From assembly GCF_018607995.1 (NCBI RefSeq), contig NZ_JABBAL010000018.1:1-62004 (forward strand): a stretch of DNA of 62,004 bases, written 5' to 3'. Both the position numbers and the translations under genes were made by a program. The DNA is from Planktotalea sp. Lineage in GTDB: Bacteria; Pseudomonadota; Alphaproteobacteria; Rhodobacterales; Rhodobacteraceae. Of this stretch, positions 35,974 through 46,417 are shown in pieces. Positions within the stretch are counted from its first letter, which is position 1; every line of letters begins with the position of its first letter. The notes beneath the pieces are model-generated. The model did not search any database and was not told where the DNA came from. It saw only the letters and a program-made list of their open reading frames with translations.

Positions 35974-36655
35974 GCTTAGACCAAAGCGCATCCTCGCCAA
36001 GTTTATCAACGAAGGCTGTATGCGCTTTGGTTTCTTTCTCAGTGATCCGAGAGGGAAGTGGGGTAGGGCGTTTGGATGCGCGCCAAGTTTCCTCTGATCC
36101 ACCACTCGCGCTGCCACCAGAATTGGCAAGAACGAGGCCGGGCTGACGGCCACCCAACAATTCCAAATACACTTCCGCGAGAATTTCGGAATCGAGCAAA
36201 GCGCCATGCAGCGTTCGGTTTGAATTGTCGATATTAAAGCGACGGCACAAAGCGTCCAGTGACGCAGGCGAACCCGGAAAACGCTTGCGTGCAATTGCCA
36301 GAGTATCGAGCGCTTGCTCCATCGGTAATTGCTTCATGTTGAGCCAACCCAGCTCAGCGTTTAAAAACTTCATATCGAAAGACGCATTATGAATGACCAT
36401 TGTGTCATCCTTGACGAAATCCAAAAATTCCTGCGCAATTTGTTTGAACACGGGTTTATTACGAAGAAAATCATCGCCCAATCCATGTACCTGAAACGCG
36501 TCATCCGGCATGGCGCGTTCGGGGTTGATATACTGATGATACGTGCGCCCCGTTGGCATCTGGTTAATCAACTCAACCGCGCCAATTTCAACGATGCGAT
36601 CACCTTGCTGCGGATCAAAGCCTGTTGTTTCCGTGTCCAATACCAGTTCACGCAT
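35966..36655 (-). CDS. dnaQ: DNA polymerase III epsilon subunit
   Basis: The 3'-5' proofreading exonuclease of the replicative polymerase. From ATG 36655 (MRELVLDTETTG) the protein has 229 residues. The Exo I motif is LDTETTGFDP, Exo II HNASFDMKFLNAEL, and Exo III HGALLDSEIL (the HxAxxD form). The tail past residue 180 is variable and would bind the alpha subunit. It overlaps the end of coaE by eight bases, in the operon maf-aroE-coaE-dnaQ running away from the proposed origin. Confidence 0.96.
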   Translation of the reverse strand: MRELVLDTETTGFDPQQGDRIVEIGAVELINQMPTGRTYHQYINPERAMPDDAFQVHGLGDDFLRNKPVFKQIAQEFLDFVKDDTMVIHNASFDMKFLNAELGWLNMKQLPMEQALDTLAIARKRFPGSPASLDALCRRFNIDNSNRTLHGALLDSEILAEVYLELLGGRQPGLVLANSGGSASGGSEETWRASKRPTPLPSRITEKETKAHTAFVDKLGEDALWSKLN

Positions 36656-37241
36656 TTTGCAGCTTCCTTTTGATGTCCTCAACAATCGCTACAACCTGCG
36701 TTAGTGCATGGTCCAGTGAATTGGTCTCGATCACGTAATCACTAAGCGCGCACTTTTCTTCAATGGGCATTTGACGCGACAGGATCATCTGAAAATCCTC
36801 TTCGCTCATGCTACCACGCGCCAGAACACGTGTACGCTGTGTATCTGCATCGACACTTACGCACGCGACAGCATCCATCGCTTTGTTACCACTTGTCTCA
36901 AAGAGGATCGGAATATCAAAAACCAGTATGTCGGCAGTCGCATTTTCGATGAAGCGAGCACGGTCTTGCCCGACTAATGGATGCACGATCTTTTCAATCT
37001 TCGATAAAAGCATCGTATCTGCGCGAATAGCATCACGCAGTATCTCGCGGTCCAAAATATCACCATTCAAGGCATCAGGAACCAACTCAGTAACAGGCAC
37101 AATCGCCAAACCATTTGGCGCATAAAGCCGATGCACAGCCTCATCCGCATCCCAAACGGCGCAGCCTGCATCTGCGAACATTTGTGCCGTCGTGGATTTG
37201 CCCATACCGATAGAGCCGGTGAGACCAAGTTTAAAGCTCAT
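36648..37241 (-). CDS. coaE: dephospho-CoA kinase
   Basis: Last step of coenzyme A synthesis: ATP-dependent 3'-phosphorylation of dephospho-CoA. 197 residues with P-loop GLTGSIGMGKSTT (K15), DADEAVHRLY near 33-42, and LVFDIPILFET near 105. It overlaps aroE and dnaQ by four and eight bases. Confidence 0.96.
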   Translation of the reverse strand: MSFKLGLTGSIGMGKSTTAQMFADAGCAVWDADEAVHRLYAPNGLAIVPVTELVPDALNGDILDREILRDAIRADTMLLSKIEKIVHPLVGQDRARFIENATADILVFDIPILFETSGNKAMDAVACVSVDADTQRTRVLARGSMSEEDFQMILSRQMPIEEKCALSDYVIETNSLDHALTQVVAIVEDIKRKLQNA

Positions 37242-38071
37242 CGCAACACTACCGCGCGCAGTTCATCATCAACTTCGGGCTTCACTTTGAACCAACGCTC
37301 AAATCCCGGTGTCGCTTGGTGCAAAAGCATGCCGAGGCCATCCACCGCCGTCGCGCCTACCTCTGTCGCCGCGCGCAAAAGTTTGGTTTGTAAAGGGGTA
37401 TAAACCAAATCACTCACCAACATCCCTGGCGCGAGCGCATCCAGAGGAACGCGCATTTCAGGTTTTCCAATCATACCAAGGGAGGTGGTGTTGATCACTG
37501 CATTAGCCCCCTCCATAGCGTTGCCGGCTTGTACCCAATCCACGACCGTAATTTTATCGCCAAAATCAGCCTTGAGTGTTTCCGCACGTTCTCGTGTTCG
37601 ATTACTAAGCAGGATTTCAGGCACACCAATGTCAATGAAAGACGCCAAAACTGCCCGTGCAGCACCACCAGCACCAAGCACCATTGCAGAGCCTGCGCGC
37701 GGATCCCATTTTGGTGCAGATTGCAGCAAGTTTTGCATAAACCCGTAGCCATCCGTGTTATCCGCGTGAATTTTACCGTCTTTGCAGAAAATTAACGTGT
37801 TTGCAGCGCCAATCAGCTTGGCACGATCCGTCACAAGGTTTGCAATTTTCAGCACTGCTTCTTTATGCGGAATCGTCACATTGACGCCGACAAACCCCAT
37901 TTTCGGCAACAAGCGGATCGCGCTTTCTAGATCTTTAGGTGCGATATCCATCGGAATATAGTGACCTTTGATACCGTTCTTTTTCAGCCAATGCCCATGC
38001 AGCTGCGGCGATTTGGAATGTGCGATCGGGTGACCAATCACGCCCGCCAATGGAATTTTCTGATCGCTCAT
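37238..38071 (-). CDS. aroE: shikimate dehydrogenase
   Basis: NADPH-dependent reduction of 3-dehydroshikimate in aromatic amino acid synthesis. 277 residues with substrate motif HSKSPQLHG, the catalytic Lys in NVTIPHKEA, the NADP motif GAGGAARAVL and SNRTRERA, and the C-terminal DGLGMLLHQATPGFERWF. It overlaps maf and coaE by four bases each. Confidence 0.97.
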   Translation of the reverse strand: MSDQKIPLAGVIGHPIAHSKSPQLHGHWLKKNGIKGHYIPMDIAPKDLESAIRLLPKMGFVGVNVTIPHKEAVLKIANLVTDRAKLIGAANTLIFCKDGKIHADNTDGYGFMQNLLQSAPKWDPRAGSAMVLGAGGAARAVLASFIDIGVPEILLSNRTRERAETLKADFGDKITVVDWVQAGNAMEGANAVINTTSLGMIGKPEMRVPLDALAPGMLVSDLVYTPLQTKLLRAATEVGATAVDGLGMLLHQATPGFERWFKVKPEVDDELRAVVLR

Positions 38072-38667
38072 TGCTGGAGTACCCCTTTGAGGGTGAGATA
38101 ATTGACCAGCTCAATAAGGGGAAGGCCAAGAACAGTAAAATGATTGCCCTCGACCTGCGCGAACAGGCGCACGCCTTCGGCTTCAAGCTGGTAACACCCG
38201 ACGCAATGACGGATCTCGTCCCAATTGCGATCCACGTAATCGCTTATGAAGGCATCAGAATAAACGCGTGTGGTCAGGCGCGCCTGACCAACATGTCGCC
38301 AAATAGGTTTGCCGTCTTGATAAAGCACCGCGGCACTTAACAAAGAATGGCGCGCGCCGCGCAGTTCGGTCAGGTGTTGCACAGCTTCCTCTTTTGACGT
38401 CGCCTTAGAATAGAGCGTTCCACGAAAATCTAGCACTTGATCGCAACCTAGCACCAAACGGTCAGGGTGCTTTTCACTGATCTTGCGTGCTTTCATCTCC
38501 GCCAGCGCATCTGCAATATCGCGCGGATTGGCTTCCTCCGCCAACATGGCATCTCGCATCATGCCTTCATCAACGCGGGGCTTGATCACGTCGATCTCTA
38601 GCCCCGCGTTCTGCAACATCTCACGACGCGTTTCAGAACCAGAGGCGAGGATAAGGGGCGCAGGCAT
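38068..38667 (-). CDS. maf: Maf-type nucleoside triphosphate pyrophosphatase
   Basis: Hydrolyses non-canonical nucleoside triphosphates to monophosphates. 199 residues with the signature LASGSETRREMLQNAGL at the start, LGCDQVLDF near residue 75, and the family's conserved acidic residues. It is the first gene of the leftward operon maf-aroE-coaE-dnaQ, and its start codon touches the first DnaA box of the proposed origin (38667-38675). Confidence 0.95.
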   Translation of the reverse strand: MPAPLILASGSETRREMLQNAGLEIDVIKPRVDEGMMRDAMLAEEANPRDIADALAEMKARKISEKHPDRLVLGCDQVLDFRGTLYSKATSKEEAVQHLTELRGARHSLLSAAVLYQDGKPIWRHVGQARLTTRVYSDAFISDYVDRNWDEIRHCVGCYQLEAEGVRLFAQVEGNHFTVLGLPLIELVNYLTLKGVLQQ

Positions 38668-39040
38668 GTGGATAATTCCGTGGATGAAGGTGAGGATTTA
38701 TTAAGGAGCATTACTGCGCAACTCCACACGACTTGGCAAGCTGGGGAGTTCTGCGCCACGCCACGAAAATGCACACCGATTACTACTCTGTGGATTAGGA
38801 TAACTTTGGAGAGCTACATTTCCTCGAGGCGGGGAATGATACGCTCGATGTCCCCAGGTTATCCACATAACGAAATGTAGTAACTTATTGATTTATAATT
38901 AAAATTAACATATCATGTTGCTTATAGCTATTCTATTACAAGCTTATCAACATGTTCAAACTTCTGGGGAAAACTCAATAATCCACAGAAAGAGTGATCC
39001 CTACTTAATCATCAACCTTTTATCTTTTATTTATTATTAT
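38667..39040. other. putative chromosomal replication origin (oriC)
   Basis: The only large AT-rich, gene-free region near the core replication/segregation genes, between divergent maf and hemJ. It holds perfect DnaA boxes at 38667-38675 (minus strand) and 38859-38867 (plus), and one-mismatch boxes at 38789-38797 (TAATCCACA, minus), 38944-38952 (TTATCAACA) and 38979-38987 (TAATCCACA). AT-rich stretches that could melt lie at 38880-38945 and 39020-39042. Nearly all flanking genes point away from it (maf to mltA left, except fxsA and secB; hemJ to parB right), parAB lie 6 kb to the right, and three parS-type sites follow. No CtrA TTAA-N7-TTAA site or GANTC was seen inside. Confidence 0.85.
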
Positions 39041-39052
39041 TAAGGATAGAGC

Positions 39053-39502
39053 ATGTCAGATTTGCTCGCCTCCGCCTATCCTTGGATCAAGTCACTGCAT
39101 ATCATGGCAGTGATCTCTTGGATGGCAGGGCTTTTCTACTTTCCAAGATTGCTTGTGAACCATGTAGAGCGTGATGATCCGACAAGTCTTTTACATGAGA
39201 CCTATCAAGATATGGAAATGAAGCTGTTCAAAGTGATCATGCAACCTGCAATGATCGCGACTTGGCTTTTTGGCTTATGCTTGGTCTTTACTCCTGGAAT
39301 TGTCGACTGGTCGATGTGGTGGCCTTGGGTGAAAGCGATCAGCGTGATTGCGATGACTGGGTTCCATGAATGGTTAGGTAAACGTCGTAAAGATTTCATT
39401 AACGGCACAAATAACCTCACAGGGCGTCAGTATCGCCTCATGAATGAGGTACCCACCCTTTTGATGGTTCTTATCGTTGTATCGGTCGTTGTGAAGTTCT
39501 GA
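39053..39502 (+). CDS. hemJ: protoporphyrinogen IX oxidase HemJ
   Basis: Membrane enzyme that converts protoporphyrinogen IX to protoporphyrin IX, replacing HemG/HemY-type oxidases in many alphaproteobacteria. 149 residues with about four helices; SLHIMAVISWMAGLFYFPRL near residue 14 carries the conserved His, and the C-terminal half has RRKDFINGTNNLTGRQYRLM. An AAGGATAG leader precedes ATG 39053. It is the first gene right of the proposed origin and adds to the haem genes in this window. Confidence 0.93.
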   Translation: MSDLLASAYPWIKSLHIMAVISWMAGLFYFPRLLVNHVERDDPTSLLHETYQDMEMKLFKVIMQPAMIATWLFGLCLVFTPGIVDWSMWWPWVKAISVIAMTGFHEWLGKRRKDFINGTNNLTGRQYRLMNEVPTLLMVLIVVSVVVKF

Positions 39503-39633
39503 GAGCGTATTTGACTCGCTTGCGACAGGTCTGTATCAGACCTCTAACGCGCGCCCGTTCGGGACACACGTGCATCTCCTAATTCTAACCTGATTGCGTA
39601 GCGCCAAAATGGTGTGCTGCCCAAGGATATTTC

Positions 39634-40905
39634 ATGACACAAAATTCGCTCACACTTTCGCAACTTAAGGCGCAAAGCCCTAAAAACCTCGTTTCCATGG
39701 CTGAAGAGCTGGAGATCGAGAACGCATCCACCATGCGTAAGGGCGAAATGATGTTCCAAATCTTGCGTGAACGCGCAGATGAAGGTTGGGAGATCATGGG
39801 TGACGGTGTTCTGGAGGTCCTTCAAGACGGCTTTGGTTTTCTACGCTCACCTGAAGCGAACTACTTGCCGGGTCCTGACGATATCTACGTCTCTCCTGAA
39901 ATGATCCGCAAATATTCCTTGCGCACAGGTGATACAGTCGATGGCGTGATCACTGCGCCTGACGACAATCAACGCTACTTCGCGCTTATCAACGTAATGC
40001 AGATCAACTTTGAAGCGCCTGAGAAGACGAAGCACAAGATCGCTTTTGATAACCTCACACCGCTTTATCCTGATGAGCGTTTTAAATTGGAAATCGAAGA
40101 TCCGACCATCAAAGATCGCTCGGCGCGTATTATCGACTTGGTTGCGCCTATCGGTAAAGGTCAGCGTTGTTTGATCGTTGCGCCGCCACGTACTGGTAAA
40201 ACTGTTCTGCTGCAAAACATCGCGGCAAGCATCGAAGCCAACCATCCAGAATGTTATTTGATCGTGCTTTTGATCGATGAACGCCCCGAAGAAGTTACAG
40301 ACATGCAGCGTTCGGTGAAGGGTGAAGTTGTGTCTTCCACCTTTGACGAGCCAGCGACGCGTCACGTAGCTGTCTCTGAAATGGTCATCGAAAAGGCCAA
40401 GCGTTTGGTTGAGCATAAGCGAGATGTAGTTATCCTACTTGATTCGATCACAAGACTTGGTAGAGCCTTCAACACTGTGGTGCCTTCCTCTGGTAAGGTC
40501 CTAACAGGTGGAGTTGATGCGAACGCACTGCAACGTCCAAAGCGTTTCTTTGGTGCTGCGCGTAACATCGAAGAGGGTGGTTCTCTTACAATTATCTCAA
40601 CAGCGTTGATCGACACAGGTTCGCGTATGGACGAGGTCATCTTCGAAGAATTCAAAGGTACGGGTAACTCTGAGATTGTTCTGGATCGCAAAATCTCTGA
40701 CAAGCGCGTTTATCCGGCGATTGATATTCTCAAGTCTGGTACGCGTAAGGAAGACCTGCTCATCGATAAAGTTGATATGCAGAAAACCTTCGTTTTGCGT
40801 CGTATTCTCAACCCAATGGGCACGACGGACGCTGTTGAATTCCTGCTTGGCAAGCTCAAACAAACAAAGAGCAATGCAGAGTTCTTTGATTCAATGAACA
40901 CCTAA
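39634..40905 (+). CDS. rho: transcription termination factor Rho
   Basis: Hexameric RNA-dependent ATPase/helicase that ends transcription and silences useless transcripts. 423 residues: N-terminal Rho helix domain ([20 protein letters not shown]), an RNA-binding cold-shock domain with [20 protein letters not shown], Walker [14 protein letters not shown] near residue 189, Walker B region [15 protein letters not shown], and the secondary RNA site [14 protein letters not shown]. Followed directly by mnmE, 21 bases downstream. Confidence 0.98.
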   Translation: MTQNSLTLSQLKAQSPKNLVSMAEELEIENASTMRKGEMMFQILRERADEGWEIMGDGVLEVLQDGFGFLRSPEANYLPGPDDIYVSPEMIRKYSLRTGDTVDGVITAPDDNQRYFALINVMQINFEAPEKTKHKIAFDNLTPLYPDERFKLEIEDPTIKDRSARIIDLVAPIGKGQRCLIVAPPRTGKTVLLQNIAASIEANHPECYLIVLLIDERPEEVTDMQRSVKGEVVSSTFDEPATRHVAVSEMVIEKAKRLVEHKRDVVILLDSITRLGRAFNTVVPSSGKVLTGGVDANALQRPKRFFGAARNIEEGGSLTIISTALIDTGSRMDEVIFEEFKGTGNSEIVLDRKISDKRVYPAIDILKSGTRKEDLLIDKVDMQKTFVLRRILNPMGTTDAVEFLLGKLKQTKSNAEFFDSMNT

Positions 40906-40926
40906 CAACCAATTGGGGCAGGTGTC

Positions 40927-42219
40927 ATGGACACGATTTTTGCTCTCGCGACTGCGCAAGGTAAAGCCGGTGTTTCTGTTATTCGTATTTCTGGTGCACA
41001 CGCGTGGGATGCGGGTGAAGCGTTCTGCAAAAATCTGCCTGCTAGTCACAAAGCTGCACTGCGTAATCTGACAGATCTGCAGGGCACTTTAATCGATCAA
41101 GCGCTTGTTTTGACTTTCGAAGATCGTAAAAGTTTTACGGGCGAACCTGTCGTTGAATTCCATCTCCACGGGAGCACCGCGATTGTCGCGCGGATGATGG
41201 AGTTGCTTGGTGGCGTCATTGGTCTGCGTTTGGCAGAACCGGGGGAATTCACGCGACGCGCTCTAGAAAATGGAAAGCTGGATCTTGCACAAGTCGAAGG
41301 CCTCGCAGATCTCATAGACGCGGAGACGGAAGCGCAACGTAAACAAGCGGTCCGGGTGCTTGCTGGTGATCTAGGCCGTACAGCGGAAATTTGGCGTAAT
41401 GATCTGATCCGTGCGGCGTCTCTGTTAGAGGCGACAATTGATTTTGCGGACGAAGATGTTCCCATCGATGTGACGCCAGAAGTTCTTGGCCTGCTTGAGC
41501 GTAGTGAAAGTGCGATTACGAGGGAAGCAGAAGGCGTCAAAACTGCTGAACGTATTCGCACAGGATTTGAAGTCGCGATTATTGGCGCACCGAACGTTGG
41601 CAAGTCCACGCTTTTGAATGCAATTGCGGGACGTGACGCTGCGATCACCTCTGAATACGCGGGAACAACACGCGATGTGATTGAGGTTAAGCTCGATCTT
41701 AATGGTCTTGCTGTGACTATTCTGGATACTGCTGGCCTAAGAGAAACTGAAGATTTCGTCGAGAAGATCGGTATAGATCGCGCTTTGGAACGTGCTGAAA
41801 AGGCTGATCTGCGGGTTTTTTTAAAGTCGACCATGGAGGAGCAGCTCCCGATTGAACTGCGTTCTGGTGATTTTGAAATGCTGGGTAAAGCAGATTTGTC
41901 TGTCGGTCGAACCCTTCAGTCAGTCTCAGGTAAGACCGGGGAAGGCGTCGATCATTTGGTTAATGCTATCTCAACGACGCTTTTGGATAGATCAGCCAGC
42001 GCTGGAATTGCAACGCGTGAACGGCATCGGCAAGCGCTGTTGTCCTCTCAGCAGTATTTGAGTGCCGCTAAAGAAGGTCTTGATCTTGGTCCTGACCATT
42101 ACGATTTGGTCGCAGAGGATATGCGTTCCGCTATTCGTGCTTTGAACAGTTTGATAGGTCATGTAGATGTCGAGAATCTCTTGGATGAAATTTTTTCAAG
42201 CTTCTGTCTTGGTAAGTAA
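40927..42219 (+). CDS. mnmE: tRNA modification GTPase MnmE
   Basis: With MnmG it installs the cmnm5/nm5 group on U34 of certain tRNAs. 430 residues: N-terminal folate-binding domain ([14 protein letters not shown]), helical domain with the GTPase inserted (G1 [11 protein letters not shown] near 220-230, G3 DTAGLRET), and the invariant C-terminal Cys in FCLGK. The GTPase G4 NKxD motif (KADL) is present in a shifted form (AEKADLRVF and LGKADLS), as in short MnmE variants. Start ATG 40927; mnmG follows after three bases. Confidence 0.97.
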   Translation: MDTIFALATAQGKAGVSVIRISGAHAWDAGEAFCKNLPASHKAALRNLTDLQGTLIDQALVLTFEDRKSFTGEPVVEFHLHGSTAIVARMMELLGGVIGLRLAEPGEFTRRALENGKLDLAQVEGLADLIDAETEAQRKQAVRVLAGDLGRTAEIWRNDLIRAASLLEATIDFADEDVPIDVTPEVLGLLERSESAITREAEGVKTAERIRTGFEVAIIGAPNVGKSTLLNAIAGRDAAITSEYAGTTRDVIEVKLDLNGLAVTILDTAGLRETEDFVEKIGIDRALERAEKADLRVFLKSTMEEQLPIELRSGDFEMLGKADLSVGRTLQSVSGKTGEGVDHLVNAISTTLLDRSASAGIATRERHRQALLSSQQYLSAAKEGLDLGPDHYDLVAEDMRSAIRALNSLIGHVDVENLLDEIFSSFCLGK

Positions 42220-42222
42220 GGA

Positions 42223-44091
42223 ATGTTTCACGTGAAACAATTGAATTTCGATGTTGTAGTAATTGGTGGTGGTCACGCGGGTTGTGATGCCGCTCACGCT
42301 GCTGCGCGTATGGGATCCAGTACTGCTTTGGTGACGCTGTCCAAGGATGGTATCGGCGTTATGTCCTGTAATCCAGCGATTGGTGGTCTTGGTAAGGGTC
42401 ACCTGGTTCGCGAAATAGATGCGCTTGATGGTGTTATGGCGCGTGTTGCTGATAAGGCTGGAATTCAATTCCGCTTACTAAACCGTCGCAAAGGGCCTGC
42501 TGTACAAGGGCCGCGAGCGCAATCAGATCGAGCAATCTATCGCGCTGAAATGCTGAAAGAGATCGGAACGCAGGAAAACCTGACGATTGTTGAGGGGGAG
42601 GCCGTTGATTTCTTGATGGAAGACGCTCGGGTTGTTGGTGTAGCTCTCGGCGATGGAACCCAATTGCGTTGTAGTGCTGTGGTTCTAACGACGGGAACTT
42701 TCCTGCGAGGCGTCATTCACATCGGTGATGTCTCAAAACCGGGTGGCCGCATGGGGGATAAGCCATCTATCAAGCTGGCTGAGCGTATCGACAGCTTCAA
42801 GCTTCCCTTCGGACGTCTAAAAACAGGTACTCCGCCGCGCTTGGATGGTCGTACGATCAATTGGGACATTCTGGAAAGCCAGCCGGGCGATGAAGATCCT
42901 GTGCTATTTTCTTTCTTGTCCAAAGGTGTCACAGCGCAACAGGTAAACTGCGGCATCACGCATACAAATATGCGTACGCATCTGTTAATCGAGGAGAACC
43001 TCAAGAAAAGTGCGATGTATGGTGGCCATATCGACGGTATTGGTCCGCGATATTGTCCTTCGATAGAAGATAAGATCGTCCGTTTCGCCGACAAAACGTC
43101 CCATCAGGTCTTTTTGGAACCTGAAGGCGTTAATGATCACACTGTTTATCCAAATGGAATTTCTACAAGCCTGCCAGAGGATGTGCAAAACGCTTACGTT
43201 CAAACAATTGTAGGCTTGGAGGAAGCGAAGATCCTACAGCCGGGTTACGCGATTGAATATGACTATGTCGACCCACGAGCTTTGGATGCTCGTTTGAGCG
43301 TTAAAGGTGTAGAAGGCCTTTTCTTCGCGGGCCAGATAAACGGTACAACAGGATATGAAGAGGCCGCCGCGCAGGGCCTCGTCGCTGGTTTGAACGCTGC
43401 CTTGGAAACTCAAGGTCGCGATCCTGTGATTTTTAGCCGCACGAACAGTTATATTGGGGTGATGATTGACGATCTCACAACGCGCGGTGTGACTGAACCG
43501 TATCGTATGTTCACCTCTCGTGCTGAATTCCGTCTTTCGTTGCGCGCCGACAATGCCGATCAGCGTCTTACGCCCTTGGGTATGGAGCTTGGCTGTGTCG
43601 GTGACGAACGTGGTTTAGCATTTGAAGAAAAGAAAATGCAGATCGCGAGCGTGGTGGGTGCTCTTAAGGGTAAGTCATTGACACCGAAAGAGATTAACGC
43701 AGGCGGAGTTTCGGTGAATCAAGATGGAAATCGTCGCGATGGTATTCAAGTTTTGGCGTTTCCTGATGTAAAGTTTGAAGATGTGTTGAGCCTGTTCCCA
43801 GAGCTGACAGAGACTTCGAAGGTTATCCGTGAGCAGGTTGAAAGGGATGCGTTGTACTCCAACTACATAGCCCGCCAACAGAAGGACGTAGACGCGCTGA
43901 AGCGGGACGAGGCGCAGAACATTCCTAAGGACTTCGATTATACCTCAATCGACAGCCTATCTAACGAATTGAAGCAGAAGCTTGGTCAGGTTAAGCCTAT
44001 GAACCTTGCTCAAGCAGGCCGTGTTGATGGTATGACGCCCGCGGCGCTCACGCTGTTGTTGGCTAAGCTTCGTCAAAGAAAGCGGGCCTAA
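42223..44091 (+). CDS. mnmG: tRNA uridine modification enzyme MnmG (GidA)
   Basis: FAD-dependent partner of MnmE. 622 residues: [20 protein letters not shown], where [12 protein letters not shown] is the FAD dinucleotide motif; [38 protein letters not shown] near 365; and the C-terminal helical domain. The parS site 42224-42239 overlaps codons 1-6 (FHVKQ). The gene is followed by rsmG without a gap (44091/44092). Confidence 0.98.
   Translation: MFHVKQLNFDVVVIGGGHAGCDAAHAAARMGSSTALVTLSKDGIGVMSCNPAIGGLGKGHLVREIDALDGVMARVADKAGIQFRLLNRRKGPAVQGPRAQSDRAIYRAEMLKEIGTQENLTIVEGEAVDFLMEDARVVGVALGDGTQLRCSAVVLTTGTFLRGVIHIGDVSKPGGRMGDKPSIKLAERIDSFKLPFGRLKTGTPPRLDGRTINWDILESQPGDEDPVLFSFLSKGVTAQQVNCGITHTNMRTHLLIEENLKKSAMYGGHIDGIGPRYCPSIEDKIVRFADKTSHQVFLEPEGVNDHTVYPNGISTSLPEDVQNAYVQTIVGLEEAKILQPGYAIEYDYVDPRALDARLSVKGVEGLFFAGQINGTTGYEEAAAQGLVAGLNAALETQGRDPVIFSRTNSYIGVMIDDLTTRGVTEPYRMFTSRAEFRLSLRADNADQRLTPLGMELGCVGDERGLAFEEKKMQIASVVGALKGKSLTPKEINAGGVSVNQDGNRRDGIQVLAFPDVKFEDVLSLFPELTETSKVIREQVERDALYSNYIARQQKDVDALKRDEAQNIPKDFDYTSIDSLSNELKQKLGQVKPMNLAQAGRVDGMTPAALTLLLAKLRQRKRA
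42224..42239. promoter_or_regulatory. parS site 1 (perfect, inside mnmG start)
   Basis: TGTTTCACGTGAAACA, the canonical 16-bp ParB-binding palindrome. It begins at the second base of the mnmG start codon and spells out Phe-His-Val-Lys plus part of Gln. Confidence 0.97.
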
Positions 44092-44706
44092 ATGGAGCAG
44101 CGGATTGGTAACTTGAATGTTTCACGTGAAACATTTGAGAGACTTTTGATATATGTAGAGCTTCTGAAGAAGTGGAATCCTAAGATAAACTTGGTGTCTC
44201 GTAGTACCTTGGACGATATCTGGACTCGCCATATTGTTGACTCGGCACAGATGTTTAAGCTCGCTGACCCAAAAACACTGAAATGGGTCGATCTTGGATC
44301 AGGTGGAGGGTTCCCAGGTCTGGTTCTTGCAATAATTTCGAAGGAACTTGCGCCTCAAACACAGTTTACTTTGGTGGAAAGTGATCAAAGAAAATGCGCC
44401 TTCCTCCGCACCGTCGCGCGCGAAACAGGTGTTAAAGTCACCGTCATCGCCCAAAGGATTGAAGAGATTAGTCCGCAAAACGCTGATACTCTATCTGCGC
44501 GCGCTCTTTCTGATCTGCCTATGTTGCTTCAATATGCGAAGCTTCACTTAGCTAAGACCGGACATTGCCTATTCCCAAAAGGTCAACGATGGGAAAAAGA
44601 AGTTAATATGGCGCGCGACTCATGGCATTTTGAATGCGAAGCTATTACTAGTGAAACTAACGTCGAAGCCGTTATTTTGAAAGTAAATGAGATTAATCAT
44701 GTCTGA
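44092..44706 (+). CDS. rsmG: 16S rRNA m7G527 methyltransferase RsmG (GidB)
   Basis: SAM-dependent methyltransferase that makes m7G at position 527 of 16S rRNA. 204 residues. The SAM motif is DLGSGGGFPGLVLAI near residues 67-81, with SRSTLDDIWTRHIVDSAQ and the ASRAL-like SARALSDLPMLL. A parS site is embedded in codons 9-14 (NVSRET). Its 3' end overlaps parA by eight bases. Confidence 0.97.
   Translation: MEQRIGNLNVSRETFERLLIYVELLKKWNPKINLVSRSTLDDIWTRHIVDSAQMFKLADPKTLKWVDLGSGGGFPGLVLAIISKELAPQTQFTLVESDQRKCAFLRTVARETGVKVTVIAQRIEEISPQNADTLSARALSDLPMLLQYAKLHLAKTGHCLFPKGQRWEKEVNMARDSWHFECEAITSETNVEAVILKVNEINHV
44118..44133. promoter_or_regulatory. parS site 2 (perfect, inside rsmG)
   Basis: TGTTTCACGTGAAACA, identical to parS site 1, in the coding frame of rsmG where it encodes Val-Ser-Arg-Glu-Thr. 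It lies 566 bases upstream of parA. Confidence 0.97.
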
Positions 44707-45508
44707 CCCCACGCGTGCAACAAACACCAAAATTGTTGCTGTCGTTAACCAAAAAGGTGGTGTTGGAAAAACGACAACGACGATTAACCTCGCGGCGTCA
44801 TTGGTCGCCGAAGGGCTCCGTGTGCTGATTATTGATCTAGATCCGCAAGGAAATGCGTCTACAGGCTTAGGTGTCGATGCACGTTCCCGCGAATTGACGA
44901 CTTATGAGCTTTTGCTAGATGACGTCACGCTTGAAGAGGTGATCCAGAAAACCAAAACGGATGGTTTGATGATTGTTCCGGCCACAGTTGATCTCAGTTC
45001 CGCGGATATCGAGCTGATGGTGAACGAAAAGCGGAGCTTTTTGTTGCATGACGCGTTACGTCAGCCTTTGATGGACGATTACGACTTCAACTTTATCCTG
45101 ATTGATTGTCCTCCTTCGCTAAACTTGCTCACTGTGAATGCGATGGTGGCGTCGCATTCTGTTCTTGTGCCTCTGCAAAGTGAATTTTTCGCGTTGGAAG
45201 GGCTATCCCAGCTGATGCTGACGGTGCGCGAAGTCCGTCAAACGGCGAACCCTGATCTACGGATCGAAGGTGTGGTTCTTACGATGTTTGACGCGAGGAA
45301 TAATCTATCACAGCAGGTCGAAAACGATGCTCGTGAGAATTTAGGTGAGATGGTCTTTAAGACAAAGATCCCGCGCAACGTTCGCGTCAGCGAAGCGCCG
45401 TCTTTTGCGATGCCTGTGCTGGACTACGACCCCGCATCCAAAGGTGCGCAGGCCTATAATGACTTGGCTCGAGAAGTTATCGAGAAGAACGCTAACCTCT
45501 CGCTTTAA
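44699..45508 (+). CDS. parA: chromosome partitioning ATPase ParA
   Basis: Deviant Walker ATPase that moves ParB-parS complexes along the nucleoid. From ATG 44699 it has 269 residues. Walker A is NQKGGVGKTTTTINLA with K18 and K24, the A' region is IDLDPQGNAST, and Walker B LIDCPPSL. This is the short chromosomal type without an N-terminal helix-turn-helix. It overlaps rsmG by eight bases; parB follows after 12 bases. Confidence 0.97.
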   Translation: MSDPTRATNTKIVAVVNQKGGVGKTTTTINLAASLVAEGLRVLIIDLDPQGNASTGLGVDARSRELTTYELLLDDVTLEEVIQKTKTDGLMIVPATVDLSSADIELMVNEKRSFLLHDALRQPLMDDYDFNFILIDCPPSLNLLTVNAMVASHSVLVPLQSEFFALEGLSQLMLTVREVRQTANPDLRIEGVVLTMFDARNNLSQQVENDARENLGEMVFKTKIPRNVRVSEAPSFAMPVLDYDPASKGAQAYNDLAREVIEKNANLSL

Positions 45509-45520
45509 AAGGAAAAAATC

Positions 45521-46417
45521 ATGGCAGATAGCAAAAAGAACCGTGGTTTAGGGCGTGGATTGTCCGCTTTGATGGCGGATGTAGGTCCTGAATCAACAAA
45601 CACAGTTACAACGCCCGCGCGCCCCGATTTGGTCGTTCCGATCGAGAAGGTTTTTCCAAACCCTGATCAACCGCGTAGAAGCTTTACGGACGAGCATCTG
45701 CAAGACCTGTCAGCGTCTATCAAAGCCAAAGGCATTATCCAGCCTTTGATTGTGCGCAAGCGAGCCAATGGGAAAGATGAATACGAAATTGTAGCTGGCG
45801 AACGTCGCTGGCGTGCGGCGCAGATGGCGCAACTTCATGAAATTCCTATTCTCGTTCGCGATTTTACGGATACCGAAGTTCTAGAAGTTGCGATCATTGA
45901 GAACATTCAACGCGCAGATCTTAACCCTGTCGAAGAGGCAGCGGGCTATCGTCAGTTGATGGATAAGTTTGGCCATACGCAGGAAAAGCTTGCTGAAGAA
46001 CTTGGCAAAAGCCGCAGTCACGTTGCGAATTTGATGCGTTTGTTGCAGTTGCCGAGTAATGTACAGGATATGCTAGTGGACGGAAAACTTTCAGCAGGAC
46101 ATGCGCGTGCGCTGATTACTTCTGACGATCCATCAGCACTTGCAAAGCAAGTCGTGCAACATGGGCTGTCAGTTCGCGCGACAGAAGCTTTGGCGAAGAA
46201 GAAAGATGATGGTAGTTCTTCGCCTTCATCGCGCGAAAAAAGTAGTAGGAAAGAGAAAGATGCAGACACTAAAGCGCTCGAAAGTGATCTTTCTGCGGCT
46301 TTGGGATTGACAGTTTCTGTGGACCACAAGGCAGGTGGAGAGTCTGGTCAGGTGAGCATCAAGTATGCGTACTTAGATCAGCTTGACGAGATTTGCCGCA
46401 TTCTTAGCAACAGTTAG
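45521..46417 (+). CDS. parB: chromosome partitioning protein ParB
   Basis: CTPase/DNA-clamp protein that binds parS and spreads. 298 residues: N-terminal domain with GRGLSALM and PNPDQPRRSF, the CTP-binding block GERRWRAAQMA, ENIQRADLNPVEEA and the helix-turn-helix around LGKSRSHVANLMRLL. A basic/serine linker (near residue 230) precedes the C-terminal dimer domain. Its stop overlaps the convergent hemW stop (46414-46417). Confidence 0.97.
   Translation: MADSKKNRGLGRGLSALMADVGPESTNTVTTPARPDLVVPIEKVFPNPDQPRRSFTDEHLQDLSASIKAKGIIQPLIVRKRANGKDEYEIVAGERRWRAAQMAQLHEIPILVRDFTDTEVLEVAIIENIQRADLNPVEEAAGYRQLMDKFGHTQEKLAEELGKSRSHVANLMRLLQLPSNVQDMLVDGKLSAGHARALITSDDPSALAKQVVQHGLSVRATEALAKKKDDGSSSPSSREKSSRKEKDADTKALESDLSAALGLTVSVDHKAGGESGQVSIKYAYLDQLDEICRILSNS

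Noticed and set aside
41097..41834. 245-codon open frame antisense to mnmE
   Set aside because: Serine/arginine-rich shadow without domains; mnmE is fully supported.
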